Source: Streptomyces sp. 1222.5
GTDB lineage: Bacteria; Actinomycetota; Actinomycetes; Streptomycetales; Streptomycetaceae
Length of the DNA: 64,000 nucleotides
Assembly: GCF_900105245.1 (NCBI RefSeq)
Contig: NZ_FNSZ01000001.1
Location: 3,410,001 to 3,474,000 of the forward strand
Direction: 5' to 3'
Part shown: positions 48,997-57,491 of the stretch, one piece after another
How the letters are laid out: the number at the start of each line of letters is the position of its first letter
How positions within the stretch are numbered: position 1 is the first letter of the stretch
Position numbers and translations under genes: made by a program
The notes under the pieces: model-generated
Databases searched by the model: none
Told to the model about the DNA's origin: nothing
The model's input: the letters and a program-made list of their open reading frames with translations, nothing else

Positions 48997-49440
48997 ATGA
49001 CGGGGGCCGTGATGAAGACGTTCGAGGTGCCGCTGAAACGGTGGACACTGATCCTGCTCGCGGTGGGCGCCGCCCTGCTCGTGCCCTGGACGGTGGTGCT
49101 CGCCCTGACTCTCCCGGCGAGCACGGAGGTCCGCCACTGGTCGCTGGCCTGGATCGGGCTCGACGCCCTCATGACGGCGGGCTGCGCCACGACGGCCCTG
49201 CTCGGCCTCCGCACCGACCCCCGCGCCCGCCTCACCGCCTCGGCCACGGCGGCCGTCGCGGTGCTGGACGCCTGGTTCGACATCACGACGGCCCCGTCCG
49301 GCGGAGACCTCGCGCAGGCCCTCGCGTGCGCCGTGGCGGAGGCGAGCCTGGCGGCGGCGTGCGTGGCGCTGGCGCTGTCGGAGCCGCGAGAGCCGCCCGC
49401 CCGTGAGGGAGTTGGCACCAAACCCTCACCCTCCCCCTGA
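48997..49440 (+). CDS. Small four-helix membrane protein
   Basis: A 147-residue protein with about four membrane helices (WTLILLAVGAALLVPWTVVL; WSLAWIGLDALMTAGCATTA; ARLTASATAAVAVLDAWFDI; LAQALACAVAEASLAAACVA). The conserved-looking motif LDAWFDITTA lies between helices 3 and 4. Start codon could be 48949, 48997 or 49012; 48997 leaves a normal leader after the candidate operator. Divergent from and probably controlled by the HTH regulator. Function unknown. Confidence 0.7.
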   Translation: MTGAVMKTFEVPLKRWTLILLAVGAALLVPWTVVLALTLPASTEVRHWSLAWIGLDALMTAGCATTALLGLRTDPRARLTASATAAVAVLDAWFDITTAPSGGDLAQALACAVAEASLAAACVALALSEPREPPAREGVGTKPSPSP

Positions 49441-49517
49441 TCACCGCCCCCTCGCGTTCCCGCTCCGCCCGAAGGACACTCGTACGCGAAGGAGTTGCCG
49501 CCGGAGGGGGACGGGAC

Positions 49518-52500
49518 ATGCGGGACGACCATCGGGCGGAAGCCGAACGGCTGCTGGCGCGGGCCGTGGAGGAGGAAGTACGGCGCTCGGGCGGCCGGAT
49601 CGACGGTCAGCTGCTGCTCGCGCGGGCCCGCGGCGGACTCGACGCGATGGCGGGGACGGCCGGCGAGGAGTACGAGGCCTACACCCGGGCGCTGGACGAG
49701 GCGGAGGCGGGCCGGCTGACCTTCGGCCAGCGGTACGCCCGCGCGGGCGCCGGAACCGCCCTCATGGTGGCGGCCGTTGCCGCGGTCGCCGCCGCGGCGG
49801 CCGACCTGGCCCTCGGCACCGGTACCGGGACGGCCGTCGGCGCCGGTGCGATCGCCGGAGTGGTGGGCGCCGCGGCCACGGTGGTGAAGGTGGCCGGCTC
49901 CCATGTACCGGCCGCCCATCACCGAGCGGGCGCGGCCGGGCAGCCCGGCGGGCCGGAGCAGCTGCGGTTGCAGTGGCTGACCGCGCTGGAGGTGCGGGGC
50001 ATCCGCCCGTTCCTCGACCAGCAGCGGGTGATCAGCGCCTCCACCGGCCCGAAGAAGACGACCGGCCCCGCGCTGCGCGGCGCGGACAAGAGCGCGGCGT
50101 CCCGCAGGCGTACGATCCTGGAGCAGTCCTTCGGTCATCTGCCGCAGCCGGACGGCCCGTTCGCGGGACGCCGGCCGGAACTGGGCCGGATCAGGCAGTG
50201 GGCGCAGGCGGCCCGGGCGGCCACCGAGACCCGGCCGACGGTGGTCGTGCTGCACGGCGAGCCCGGTTCGGGCCGGACGACGCTCGCCGTGCGCGCGGCG
50301 CACGATCTGCGGGACCACTTCCGGGGCGCGGTGGTCGTCGACCTGCGCGGCGGCGGGCGGGAGGCGCCGCTGTCCACCCGGGACGCCCTGCTGCACCTGC
50401 TCAACCGGCTGGGCGCGCCCCGCGAGCAGTTGCTGTTCCGGGAGCGCTCCTCCCTCGATCAGCAGGTCAAGCGGCTCGGCGAGCTGTACCACCAGCATCT
50501 CGCGGGCCTGCCGGTGACGATCGTGCTGGACGACGCCTCCGATCCGGAGCAGGTGCGGGCACTGGTGCCGGAGCGGTCCGACAGCCTGGTGCTCGTCACC
50601 GCGCGGACGGCCCTGGACCTCCCGGCGGACCTGCCGGCCTGGGTGCACCGGCTCGCGGTGGCGCCGCTGGACGCGGCGGGCGCCGAGGACTTGCTGAGCA
50701 CTGCCGCCGAGGACGCGTCGGGCCCGTACGACGCGGAGTCCGCCGACGAGGTACGCGCGCTGTGCGGGGGCCTGCCGCTGGCGCTGCGGATCGCCGGATC
50801 GGCGCTCGGCCCGCGCTCGCCCCGGCAACTGGCCACGGACCTGGGCGCGTACGGGCCGGTGGAGCCGGTGGAGCGTGCCCTGTGGCTGCGCTACACCGAC
50901 CAGCCGGAGCCGGCGCGCCGGCTGCTGCGCCGGCTCGCTCTCGCGGGGCGGGCCTCGCTCGGCGCGGCGGCCGCCGCCTCCCTGCTCGCCACGGACGAGG
51001 CGGAGGCCACCCGGCATCTGGCGGCGCTCGCGCGGGCCGGGCTGATCGACCATGTGCGCGGCAGCCGCTACCGGCTGCACGACCTGGTGCGCGCCTTCGC
51101 GCTCGCCCGGCTGGCGGACGAGGAGGACCCGGCCGAGCGCGCGGCGGCGCAGGAGCGGCTGATCGTGAACTACGCGGAGCTGGCCGACTCGGTGCTGCGT
51201 CTCGTCGACGGCAACATGTCGACGCGCTCCAACCAGTTCGGCTCGCACGGCTTCCCCTCGCTCGACGAGGCGCTGCGCTGGCTGGACGACGAGTCCAGTT
51301 TCATCACGGCGGCCCTGCGCCACGCGGAGGGCGTGAACCAGGCGGCCGTGCTGAACCTGCTCGGCGCGCTGTGCGACTACTGCCTGCTGCGCGGCGACCT
51401 GTACCGGCTGGGCGAGATCAGCGAGCTGACGCAGGCCGTGGACGAGGGGCTGCTGGTGCGCTCGGTGCAGTGGCGCACGGGCATCGCGGCCCGGCAGCTG
51501 GGCGAACTGGACAAGGCGCGCACGACGCTGGCCTCGGTCGTGGACCTGTACCGGGAGGCGCACCACGACGCGGGTGCCGCCCGCGCCCTGACGTCCCTCG
51601 GGATCACCCTGCACCACCAGGGCAACCTGACCGAGGCGGCGGCCAGGCTGCGGGAGTCGCTGGCTCTTCAGGCGGCGCCGGAGCTGGCGACGGACCGGGC
51701 GTGGACGATGCACGCGCTGGCCGCGGTCGAGCGGGACCGTGCCCGGCTGGCGGAGGCGCTGGACCTGCTCACCGGTTCCCTGGTCCTGCACCGCGAGGGC
51801 GGCTCGGTGCACGGCGAGGCCTGGGCGCACTTCCAGCTCGGCCAGCTGGCGCTGCGGATGGGCGACGTGCCGCGCGCGGAGACGGAGCTGCGGGCCGCCC
51901 TGGAGCGGTACGGCCGCACCCAGGACGCCCGCGGGGAGGCCTGGGCGCTCACCCAGCTGGCGCGGGCCCGGCTCGTGGACGGCGACGCCTCGCCCGCCGT
52001 GGACGACCTCCGGCAGGCCGCCGCCCGGCACCGGGAGAACGAGGACGCGCGCGGCGAGGCGTGGACGCTGTACTACCTGGGGCAGGCGCTGGAGGAGACC
52101 GGGGACCTGGACCAGGCGGTGCGCGAGCTGGAGCGGTCGCGCACGATGTTCTCCCGGATGCGGGACGTGTACGGCCTGGCGTGCGCCCGGCACCACTCGG
52201 CCCGGGTCACCCGGGACCAGCGGGCGGTGCAGACCGGTTCGCTGCGCAACTCCGGCTTCGCCCGGCAGCTGCTCGTGGACGCGCGGGCCGACTTCCAGCG
52301 CATCGGAGTCGCCCACGGCGAGGCCTGGACCTGCCTGGAGCTGGCGGTGGTGGACGCGGGCAACGCACGCACCCGGCAGGCGCTGGACCTGTGCGACGAG
52401 GCCCTCGCCCTGTTCGCGTCCTACGGGGACCGGCGCGGCGAGGACTGGGCCCGTTTCCTGCGCTGCACCCTGCTGCCGTACGCGGCGCCGGGCGGGGTGG

Positions 52501-52718
52501 AGGTGGGCACGGCGGTCGCCCAGGAGGAGCTGGCCGAGCTGGCCCGCGCCACGCATCCGCTGCGCGACGAGAAACTGGCCGAGTACGTCTCGGCGTACGC
52601 CCTGCCGCTGGAGCGGGGCGTCCAGCTGGAGGCGGGCTGGCAGGCCTGGCGCCTGGGCATGACCCCGAACCGGCACGCCCGGGAGGTGATGGGGGTCGCG
52701 GTACCGGCGACCCGGTGA
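49518..52718 (+). CDS. STAND-type (NB-ARC-like) ATPase with TPR array
   Basis: A 1066-residue protein. Residues 1-75 are helical. A hydrophobic region (about 78-125, GTALMVAAVAAVAAAAADLA) may insert in the membrane. The nucleotide-binding domain (about 215-520) has the P-loop HGEPGSGRTTL at residues 246-256, with Arg253 in place of the usual Lys, and a Walker B-like VTIVLDDASD. The winged-helix-like segment follows (GLPLALRIAG; LHDLVRAFALARL), then about nine tetratricopeptide repeats (660-1040). AfsR/MalT-like STAND proteins act as signal-triggered switches. No DNA-binding domain is seen at either end, so the output is unknown. It starts about 77 bases after the membrane protein gene. Confidence 0.85.
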   Translation: MRDDHRAEAERLLARAVEEEVRRSGGRIDGQLLLARARGGLDAMAGTAGEEYEAYTRALDEAEAGRLTFGQRYARAGAGTALMVAAVAAVAAAAADLALGTGTGTAVGAGAIAGVVGAAATVVKVAGSHVPAAHHRAGAAGQPGGPEQLRLQWLTALEVRGIRPFLDQQRVISASTGPKKTTGPALRGADKSAASRRRTILEQSFGHLPQPDGPFAGRRPELGRIRQWAQAARAATETRPTVVVLHGEPGSGRTTLAVRAAHDLRDHFRGAVVVDLRGGGREAPLSTRDALLHLLNRLGAPREQLLFRERSSLDQQVKRLGELYHQHLAGLPVTIVLDDASDPEQVRALVPERSDSLVLVTARTALDLPADLPAWVHRLAVAPLDAAGAEDLLSTAAEDASGPYDAESADEVRALCGGLPLALRIAGSALGPRSPRQLATDLGAYGPVEPVERALWLRYTDQPEPARRLLRRLALAGRASLGAAAAASLLATDEAEATRHLAALARAGLIDHVRGSRYRLHDLVRAFALARLADEEDPAERAAAQERLIVNYAELADSVLRLVDGNMSTRSNQFGSHGFPSLDEALRWLDDESSFITAALRHAEGVNQAAVLNLLGALCDYCLLRGDLYRLGEISELTQAVDEGLLVRSVQWRTGIAARQLGELDKARTTLASVVDLYREAHHDAGAARALTSLGITLHHQGNLTEAAARLRESLALQAAPELATDRAWTMHALAAVERDRARLAEALDLLTGSLVLHREGGSVHGEAWAHFQLGQLALRMGDVPRAETELRAALERYGRTQDARGEAWALTQLARARLVDGDASPAVDDLRQAAARHRENEDARGEAWTLYYLGQALEETGDLDQAVRELERSRTMFSRMRDVYGLACARHHSARVTRDQRAVQTGSLRNSGFARQLLVDARADFQRIGVAHGEAWTCLELAVVDAGNARTRQALDLCDEALALFASYGDRRGEDWARFLRCTLLPYAAPGGVEVGTAVAQEELAELARATHPLRDEKLAEYVSAYALPLERGVQLEAGWQAWRLGMTPNRHAREVMGVAVPATR

Positions 52719-53020
52719 CCGGACGGCGCCAGCCGGCTCGACGCGGGACGACGGCTGTCGGCTCGGCACGGGGCACGGCGGGCGGCCTGCACGGCATGAG
52801 GGCGGGGGTCGTCGGCCCGACATCGGGCACGGCGGGCGGCTCGCGCGGCACGGCTGGCGGCGCGGCGACGCGTGGCAGCGCGGCGAGGGCACGGCGAGTG
52901 ACCGGCTCGGCTTCGGGCACGGCACAGGGCGGTGCGGGCCCGTCCCCCGGTGTGCCGCCGCGGCGGTGGGCTACGGCGACGTACCGGTCCGGTGGTGCCG
53001 GACCGGTCGTGTGCGACGCC
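52719..53020. repeat. 302-base intergenic region with imperfect GC-rich repeats
   Basis: GGGCACGGCGGGCGGC occurs at 52771-52786 and again at 52825-52840, with partial copies (GGGCACGGC) near 52888 and 52915. Otherwise it holds no credible gene. The far end contains the terminator of the small membrane protein gene. Confidence 0.6.
52983..53007 (-). terminator. Terminator after the small membrane protein gene (mca operon)
   Basis: A 10-bp perfect stem ACCGGTCCGG / CCGGACCGGT with a 5-base loop, 14 bases after the stop of the leftward gene at 53021. Confidence 0.85.
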
Positions 53021-53275
53021 TCAGTTCTGCCGCGGCTTCGCCCCGGCGACGGCCTCGGCCTCGCCGGCCTCAGCGGTCTCCTCGCCGGAGGGGTCCGCCT
53101 CCTTGAAGTCGACCTTCCGCATGTGCTTGCTCATCGACTTCATCAGGCCCCACACGGCCAGGGCCATCACCGCGAACACGATGAAACCGAGGACGCCGGG
53201 GGTGACCTTGTTCTCGTCGACCTCCTTGGCGAGGGGGACGAGGTGCGTCACTGCCAGGCTCACGCTTGCGCTCAT
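53021..53275 (-). CDS. Small single-pass membrane protein downstream of mca
   Basis: An 84-residue protein starting MSASVSLAVTHLVPLAKEVD, with one membrane helix (about residues 30-50, PGVLGFIVFAVMALAVWGLM), a short basic cytoplasmic patch (KSMSKHMRKVDF) and an acidic Ala/Glu tail. The ATG at 53275 begins one base after the mca stop, so it is co-translated with mca. This small protein is a constant companion of mca in Streptomyces as far as I recall. Function unknown. Confidence 0.82.
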   Translation of the reverse strand: MSASVSLAVTHLVPLAKEVDENKVTPGVLGFIVFAVMALAVWGLMKSMSKHMRKVDFKEADPSGEETAEAGEAEAVAGAKPRQN

Positions 53276-53276
53276 G

Positions 53277-54158
53277 TCAGGCATTGTCCCGGATGCCCGC
53301 GAAGAGGTCGTCCTCGGGGAGGGAGGTGTCCACGAGGGATTTCGCCAGCTCGTACTCCTCGGTGGGCCAGACCTCCTTCTGGAGCTCCAGCGGCACCCTG
53401 AACCAGCCGCCGTCGGGGTCGATCTGCGTGGCGTGGGCGATCAGCGCCTTGTCGCGGATCTCGTAGAAGTCCGCGCACGGGACGTGCGTGGTCAGGGTCC
53501 GCTCCTTGCGCTCGAACTCGCTCCAGCGCTTGAGCCAGTCCCCGTAGGGCGACTCCAGTCCGCGGTCGAGCATCGCCTGGTGGAGGGCCTCGGTGCGGGG
53601 ACGGTTGAAGCCCTGGTTGTAGTAGAGCTTGAGCGGCTGGTAGGCGGGGCCGTACTCGGCCTCCGGGTACTTCTCGGTGTCCGCAGCGCCCTCGAACGCC
53701 ACCATGGAGATCTTGTGGGTCATGATGTGGTCGGGGTGCGGGTAGCCGCCGTTCTCGTCATAGGTGGTGATCACCTGCGGACGGAAGGAACGGATCTTCC
53801 TGACCAGCTCGCCGGCCGCCTTGTCGACGTCCTCCAGGGCGAAGCAGCCCTCGGGCAGCGGCGGCAGCGGGTCGCCCTCGGGCAGACCCGAGTCGACGAA
53901 GCCGAGCCACTCCTGCTTGACGCCGAGGATCTCCCGGGCCTCGTCCATCTCCTTCTTGCGTACCTCGTGGATGTGCTCCTCGATGTACTTGTCCCCCTGC
54001 AGCTTGGGATTGAGGATGGACCCGCGCTCCCCGCCGGTGCAGGTCACGACCAGCACGTCCACCCCCTCGTACACGTACTTCGCCATGGTGGCCGCACCCT
54101 TGCTCGACTCGTCGTCGGGGTGCGCGTGAACGGCCATCAGTCGCAACTGGTCAGTCAA
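53277..54158 (-). CDS. mca: Mycothiol S-conjugate amidase
   Basis: A 293-residue zinc amidase of the LmbE/MshB family that cleaves mycothiol conjugates of electrophiles and drugs, giving a mercapturic acid for export. The metal motif HAHPDDESSKGAA lies at residues 11-23, and the second part GGYPHPDHI at about 141-149. CTGGERGSILNP is a further family segment. The length matches Mca (about 290) rather than MshB. Its presence confirms a mycothiol-producing actinomycete. It forms an operon with the small membrane protein gene and is divergent from the DUF4307 gene. Confidence 0.95.
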   Translation of the reverse strand: MTDQLRLMAVHAHPDDESSKGAATMAKYVYEGVDVLVVTCTGGERGSILNPKLQGDKYIEEHIHEVRKKEMDEAREILGVKQEWLGFVDSGLPEGDPLPPLPEGCFALEDVDKAAGELVRKIRSFRPQVITTYDENGGYPHPDHIMTHKISMVAFEGAADTEKYPEAEYGPAYQPLKLYYNQGFNRPRTEALHQAMLDRGLESPYGDWLKRWSEFERKERTLTTHVPCADFYEIRDKALIAHATQIDPDGGWFRVPLELQKEVWPTEEYELAKSLVDTSLPEDDLFAGIRDNA

Positions 54159-54305
54159 GACTCAATCCTCGGTAAGTCGGCGCCCCCGCGTCCTGGGGTG
54201 CGATCGGCGGCTTCTATAGTGACCGAATCGGGGGGCGAAAAATTCCGGGGTCCGCCCTGGAGCCCCTTTCGGGACGTACGTCCCGCTCCTGCCGAGAGGA
54301 CGATC

Positions 54306-54704
54306 ATGAGCACGGCGAGCACGCGGCTGCCCGAGGGCCGCTACGGCCGCTCCTCGGACGCGCGCGCCGACCGCAGGCTCAAGGTCGCGGGGACGGCGCT
54401 CGGCGCGGCCCTGCTCGCCCTGATCGGCTACTTCGCGTACCACTACGTCGCGCAGAGCGACATCAGCGCTCAGGTGATCACCTTCCAGGCCTCGGACGAC
54501 GCCGTCAAGGTGCATCTGGAGGTGCACAAGGACGCGGGGACCGCGGGCTACTGCACGCTGCGCTCACAGGGCGCGGACGGCGCCGAGGTGGGACGGGCGG
54601 ACTTCCGGTTCACCGGCTCGGCCACGCGTATCGACAAGGTCGTCACCCTCCGTACGACCGCGAAGGGGATGACGGCCGAGTTGCTCGGCTGTCACGCCGG
54701 CTGA
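54306..54704 (+). CDS. DUF4307 membrane-anchored protein
   Basis: A 132-residue protein with a cytoplasmic N-terminus (RLPEGRYGRSSDARADRRLK), one membrane helix (VAGTALGAALLALIGYFAYH) and an extracytoplasmic domain of about 80 residues (AQVITFQASDDAVKVHLEVH; GYCTLRSQGADGAEVGRADF) with two Cys. This is the DUF4307 pattern found next to mca and greA in actinobacteria. GAGAGGA precedes the ATG. Function unknown. Confidence 0.88.
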   Translation: MSTASTRLPEGRYGRSSDARADRRLKVAGTALGAALLALIGYFAYHYVAQSDISAQVITFQASDDAVKVHLEVHKDAGTAGYCTLRSQGADGAEVGRADFRFTGSATRIDKVVTLRTTAKGMTAELLGCHAG

Positions 54705-54890
54705 GGCCCGGACACTCCCCGCATCACCCGGAATACGTACACGCTGACCTGCGTTGTTGTGATTCTGATGGCTTATGTCCTCCCCCTTCCGGCGTTGAAT
54801 TGTTAGGCTCGTGGTTTCGCCCATCCAAGAGGGAACATTCTTCTGGGTAGGGCGATGCTTTGTATTCCCAGTACCGACGAGGAGCACCCT

Positions 54891-55391
54891 GTGACCCAGA
54901 CCAGCGAGAACGTCACCTGGCTGACCCAGGAGGCGTACAACAAGCTCAAGGACGAGCTTGCGTACCTTACTGGTCCTGCGCGCACGGAGATCGCCGCCAA
55001 GATCGCGGCCGCGCGCGAGGAGGGCGACCTGCGCGAGAACGGTGGGTACCACGCGGCCAAGGAGGAGCAGGGCAAGCAGGAGCTGCGCGTGCGCCAGCTC
55101 ACCCAGCTTCTCGAGAATGCCCAGGTCGGCGAGGCCCCCGCGTCCACGGACGGTGCGGTCGCACCCGGCATGCTCGTCACGATCGCCTTCGACGGCGACG
55201 AGGACGACACCACGACGTTCCTGCTCGCCTCCCGCGAGTACGCGAGCGCCGACATCGAGACGTACTCCCCGCAGTCCCCGCTCGGCGCGGGCGTGATCGG
55301 CCACAAGGTGGGCGAGGACGCGGAGTACGAGCTGCCGAACGGCAAGAAGGCCTCGGTGCGCATCCTGAAGGCCGAGCCGTACTCCGGCTGA
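54891..55391 (+). CDS. greA: Transcription elongation factor GreA
   Basis: A 166-residue protein. GTG at 54891 with GAGGAG seven bases upstream is preferred over an ATG at 54855. The N-terminal coiled coil carries the acidic tip (ARTEIAAKIAAAREEGDLRE, then NGGYHAAKEEQGKQEL), which reaches into the RNA polymerase channel to stimulate transcript cleavage. The C-terminal FKBP-like domain follows (YSPQSPLGAGVIGHKVGEDA). It rescues backtracked polymerase. A strong terminator follows 25 bases after the stop. Confidence 0.95.
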   Translation: MTQTSENVTWLTQEAYNKLKDELAYLTGPARTEIAAKIAAAREEGDLRENGGYHAAKEEQGKQELRVRQLTQLLENAQVGEAPASTDGAVAPGMLVTIAFDGDEDDTTTFLLASREYASADIETYSPQSPLGAGVIGHKVGEDAEYELPNGKKASVRILKAEPYSG

Positions 55392-55415
55392 CCAGGCCCC
55401 CTACCGGCTTCGAGG

Positions 55416-55442
55416 CCCCCGGCGTCCGGACGACGCCGGGGG
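55416..55442 (+). terminator. Terminator after greA
   Basis: An 11-bp perfect stem CCCCCGGCGTC / GACGCCGGGGG with a 5-base loop, followed by TTT. It lies between convergent greA and the ABC permease gene (stop at 55456). Confidence 0.9.
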
Positions 55443-55455
55443 TTTCCTCATGCCG

Positions 55456-56313
55456 TCACGCGGTGGCCGAGCGGTACTTGCGGACCGCCAGGGTGCGGAA
55501 GGCCACGATGATCAGTATCGAGTAGAGCAGCGACGCCCAGACCGGGTGCTGCATGGGCCAGGCGCCGGAGGTGGACTGGCCCGGGTTGGCGAAGAGCACA
55601 CGGCAGGCCTGCACCGTGGCACTGAACGGGTTCCACTCGGCGATGTGGCGCAGCCACGGGGTCATGTTCGAGGTGTCCACGAACGCGTTGGAGATGAAGG
55701 TCACCGGGAACAGCCAGATCAGCCCGCCGGAGGTGGCCGCCTCCGGGGTGCGCACGGACAGGCCGATCAGGGCGCCGATCCAGGTGAAGGCGTATCCGAG
55801 CAGGAGCAGCAGACCGAAGGCGCCGAGGACCTTGCCCGCGTTGGTCTCGCCGTTGGATCCCACACGCCAGCCGACCAGCAGCGCCACGACCGCGAGGACG
55901 AGCAGGGTGAGCGCCGTCTGCACCAGGTCGGCGAGGGTACGGCCGGTCAGCACCGCGCCGCGCGCCATGGGCAGGGAGCGGAAGCGGTCGATGAGGCCCT
56001 TGTGCATGTCGTCGGCGATGCCGGCGCCGGAGCTGGCGGTGGCGAACGTGACGGTCTGCGCGAAGATGCCGGCCATCAGGAAGTTGGTGTAGTCGTTCGC
56101 GCTGGTGCTGGTGCCGATCTTCATGGACCCGCCGAACACATAGGTGAACAGCACCACGAACATGATCGGCTGGATCAGCCCGAAGATGACCATCTCGGGG
56201 ATGCGGGACATCCGGATCAGGTTGCGCTTGGCGACGATCAGCGAGTCCCGGACGGACCGGCCGATGGGGTTGCCGGGCGCCGCCGCGGGCACGGCGTCGG
56301 TCAGGGCACTCAT
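55456..56313 (-). CDS. ABC-2 type exporter permease (DrrB-like)
   Basis: A 285-residue membrane protein with six helices and the ABC-2 permease pattern: cytoplasmic N-terminus (SVRDSLIVAKRNLIRMSRIP), MVIFGLIQPIMFVVLFTYVF, then MAGIFAQTVTFATASSGAGI, and the C-terminal WPMQHPVWASLLYSILIIVA. DrrB-like permeases export daunorubicin-type drugs or lipids, but most Streptomyces members have unknown substrates. The ATG overlaps the ATPase gene's stop as ATGA. Confidence 0.9.
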   Translation of the reverse strand: MSALTDAVPAAAPGNPIGRSVRDSLIVAKRNLIRMSRIPEMVIFGLIQPIMFVVLFTYVFGGSMKIGTSTSANDYTNFLMAGIFAQTVTFATASSGAGIADDMHKGLIDRFRSLPMARGAVLTGRTLADLVQTALTLLVLAVVALLVGWRVGSNGETNAGKVLGAFGLLLLLGYAFTWIGALIGLSVRTPEAATSGGLIWLFPVTFISNAFVDTSNMTPWLRHIAEWNPFSATVQACRVLFANPGQSTSGAWPMQHPVWASLLYSILIIVAFRTLAVRKYRSATA

Positions 56314-57296
56314 TTTTTCACGGCCTCCTTGCCGTTGTCCGCGTCCCGCTCGCCGGCCTCGGCGACATGCCCCGTCAGGGACAGGAAGACGTCGTCGAGG
56401 GTCGGGCGGCGCAGCCCGATGTCGTCTATCTCGATCCCGCGGGTGTCCAGCTCCCGGATGACCTCGGCGAGCAGCTTGGCGCCGCCGGTGACGGGGACGG
56501 TGAGCCTGCGGGTGTGCTCCTCGACGGTGGTGTCGCCCTTGCCGAAGCCGCGCAGCACCTCCTCGGCGGTCGCGATGTGGTCGCGCTCGTGCACGACGAC
56601 CTCGACGCGCTCGCCGCCGGTGCGCGCCTTGAGCTGGTCGGAGGTGCCGGTGGCGATGACCCGGCCGTGGTCGACCACCGCGATGTCGTGCGCGAGGTGG
56701 TCGGCCTCCTCCAGGTACTGGGTGGTCAGCAGCAGGGTCGTGCCACCGGAGACGAGCTGCTTGATGACCTCCCACAGCTGCTGGCGGTTGCGCGGGTCGA
56801 GACCGGTGGTCGGCTCGTCCATGAACATCACCGGCGGCGAGACCACCAGGGCCGCGGCGAGGTCGAGGCGGCGGCGCATGCCGCCCGAGTAGGTCTTGGC
56901 GGGGCGGTCGGCCGCGTCGGCGAGGTTGAACTGCTCCAGCAGCTCCGCCGCGCGCGCCTTCGCCGCCTTGGCCCTCATCTGGTAGAGCTGCCCGACCATC
57001 TGCAGGTTCTCCCGGCCGGTGAGGTACTCGTCGACCGCCGCGAACTGGCCGGACAGGCCGATGGACCGGCGTACGGCGTCGGGATGTCGCAGCACGTCCA
57101 CACCTGCGACGACGGCCCTGCCGCTGTCGGGGCGCAGCAGGGTCGTGAGGCAGCGGACGGCGGTCGTCTTGCCGGCGCCGTTCGGCCCGAGCAGGCCGAG
57201 GACCGTTCCCTCTGGCACATCGAGGTCTACGCCGTCCAGTGCCTTTACGTCGCCGAAGGTCTTCACCAGGCCTTCGGCATAGATGGCGCCTGGCAT
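56310..57296 (-). CDS. ABC transporter ATP-binding protein (DrrA-like)
   Basis: A 328-residue ATPase. The ATG at 57296 (GGAG six bases upstream) is chosen over a GTG at 57308. Walker A GPNGAGKTTAVR, signature YSGGMRRRLDLAAALV, Walker B PPVMFMDEPTTGLDP and the H-loop TTQYLEEAD are all intact. The C-terminal extension of about 100 residues (VEVVVHERDHIATAEEVLRG ... DIGLRRPTLDDVFLSLTGH) is the DrrA-type domain. It energises the permease encoded by the overlapping gene. The operon may give self-resistance or export a metabolite. Confidence 0.93.
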   Translation of the reverse strand: MPGAIYAEGLVKTFGDVKALDGVDLDVPEGTVLGLLGPNGAGKTTAVRCLTTLLRPDSGRAVVAGVDVLRHPDAVRRSIGLSGQFAAVDEYLTGRENLQMVGQLYQMRAKAAKARAAELLEQFNLADAADRPAKTYSGGMRRRLDLAAALVVSPPVMFMDEPTTGLDPRNRQQLWEVIKQLVSGGTTLLLTTQYLEEADHLAHDIAVVDHGRVIATGTSDQLKARTGGERVEVVVHERDHIATAEEVLRGFGKGDTTVEEHTRRLTVPVTGGAKLLAEVIRELDTRGIEIDDIGLRRPTLDDVFLSLTGHVAEAGERDADNGKEAVKK

Positions 57297-57491
57297 GTCT
57301 GTCTCCACGTCGTCGGGGATCGTTCAGGAAGGCTAGATCTGCGCGCTCGGTACCGCCCGCCTTTTTCCGCTGCGGGCGGTCGGCCGGACGGTCACGCGAC
57401 ACACCGTAACGCGATGTATCGCGTCTCTCAAGAGTGTCCGGTCCCTTTGGACTCGGACGAGTGATGCCCCGCGCGCCGGACCGGCCCGGCC

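Noticed and set aside
48276..52925. Very long leftward open frame (about 1550 codons) across the STAND gene
   Set aside because: Only its last 196 codons (the HTH regulator) look like protein. The rest is the antisense shadow of the high-GC STAND gene, rich in Arg, Pro and Gly without domains.
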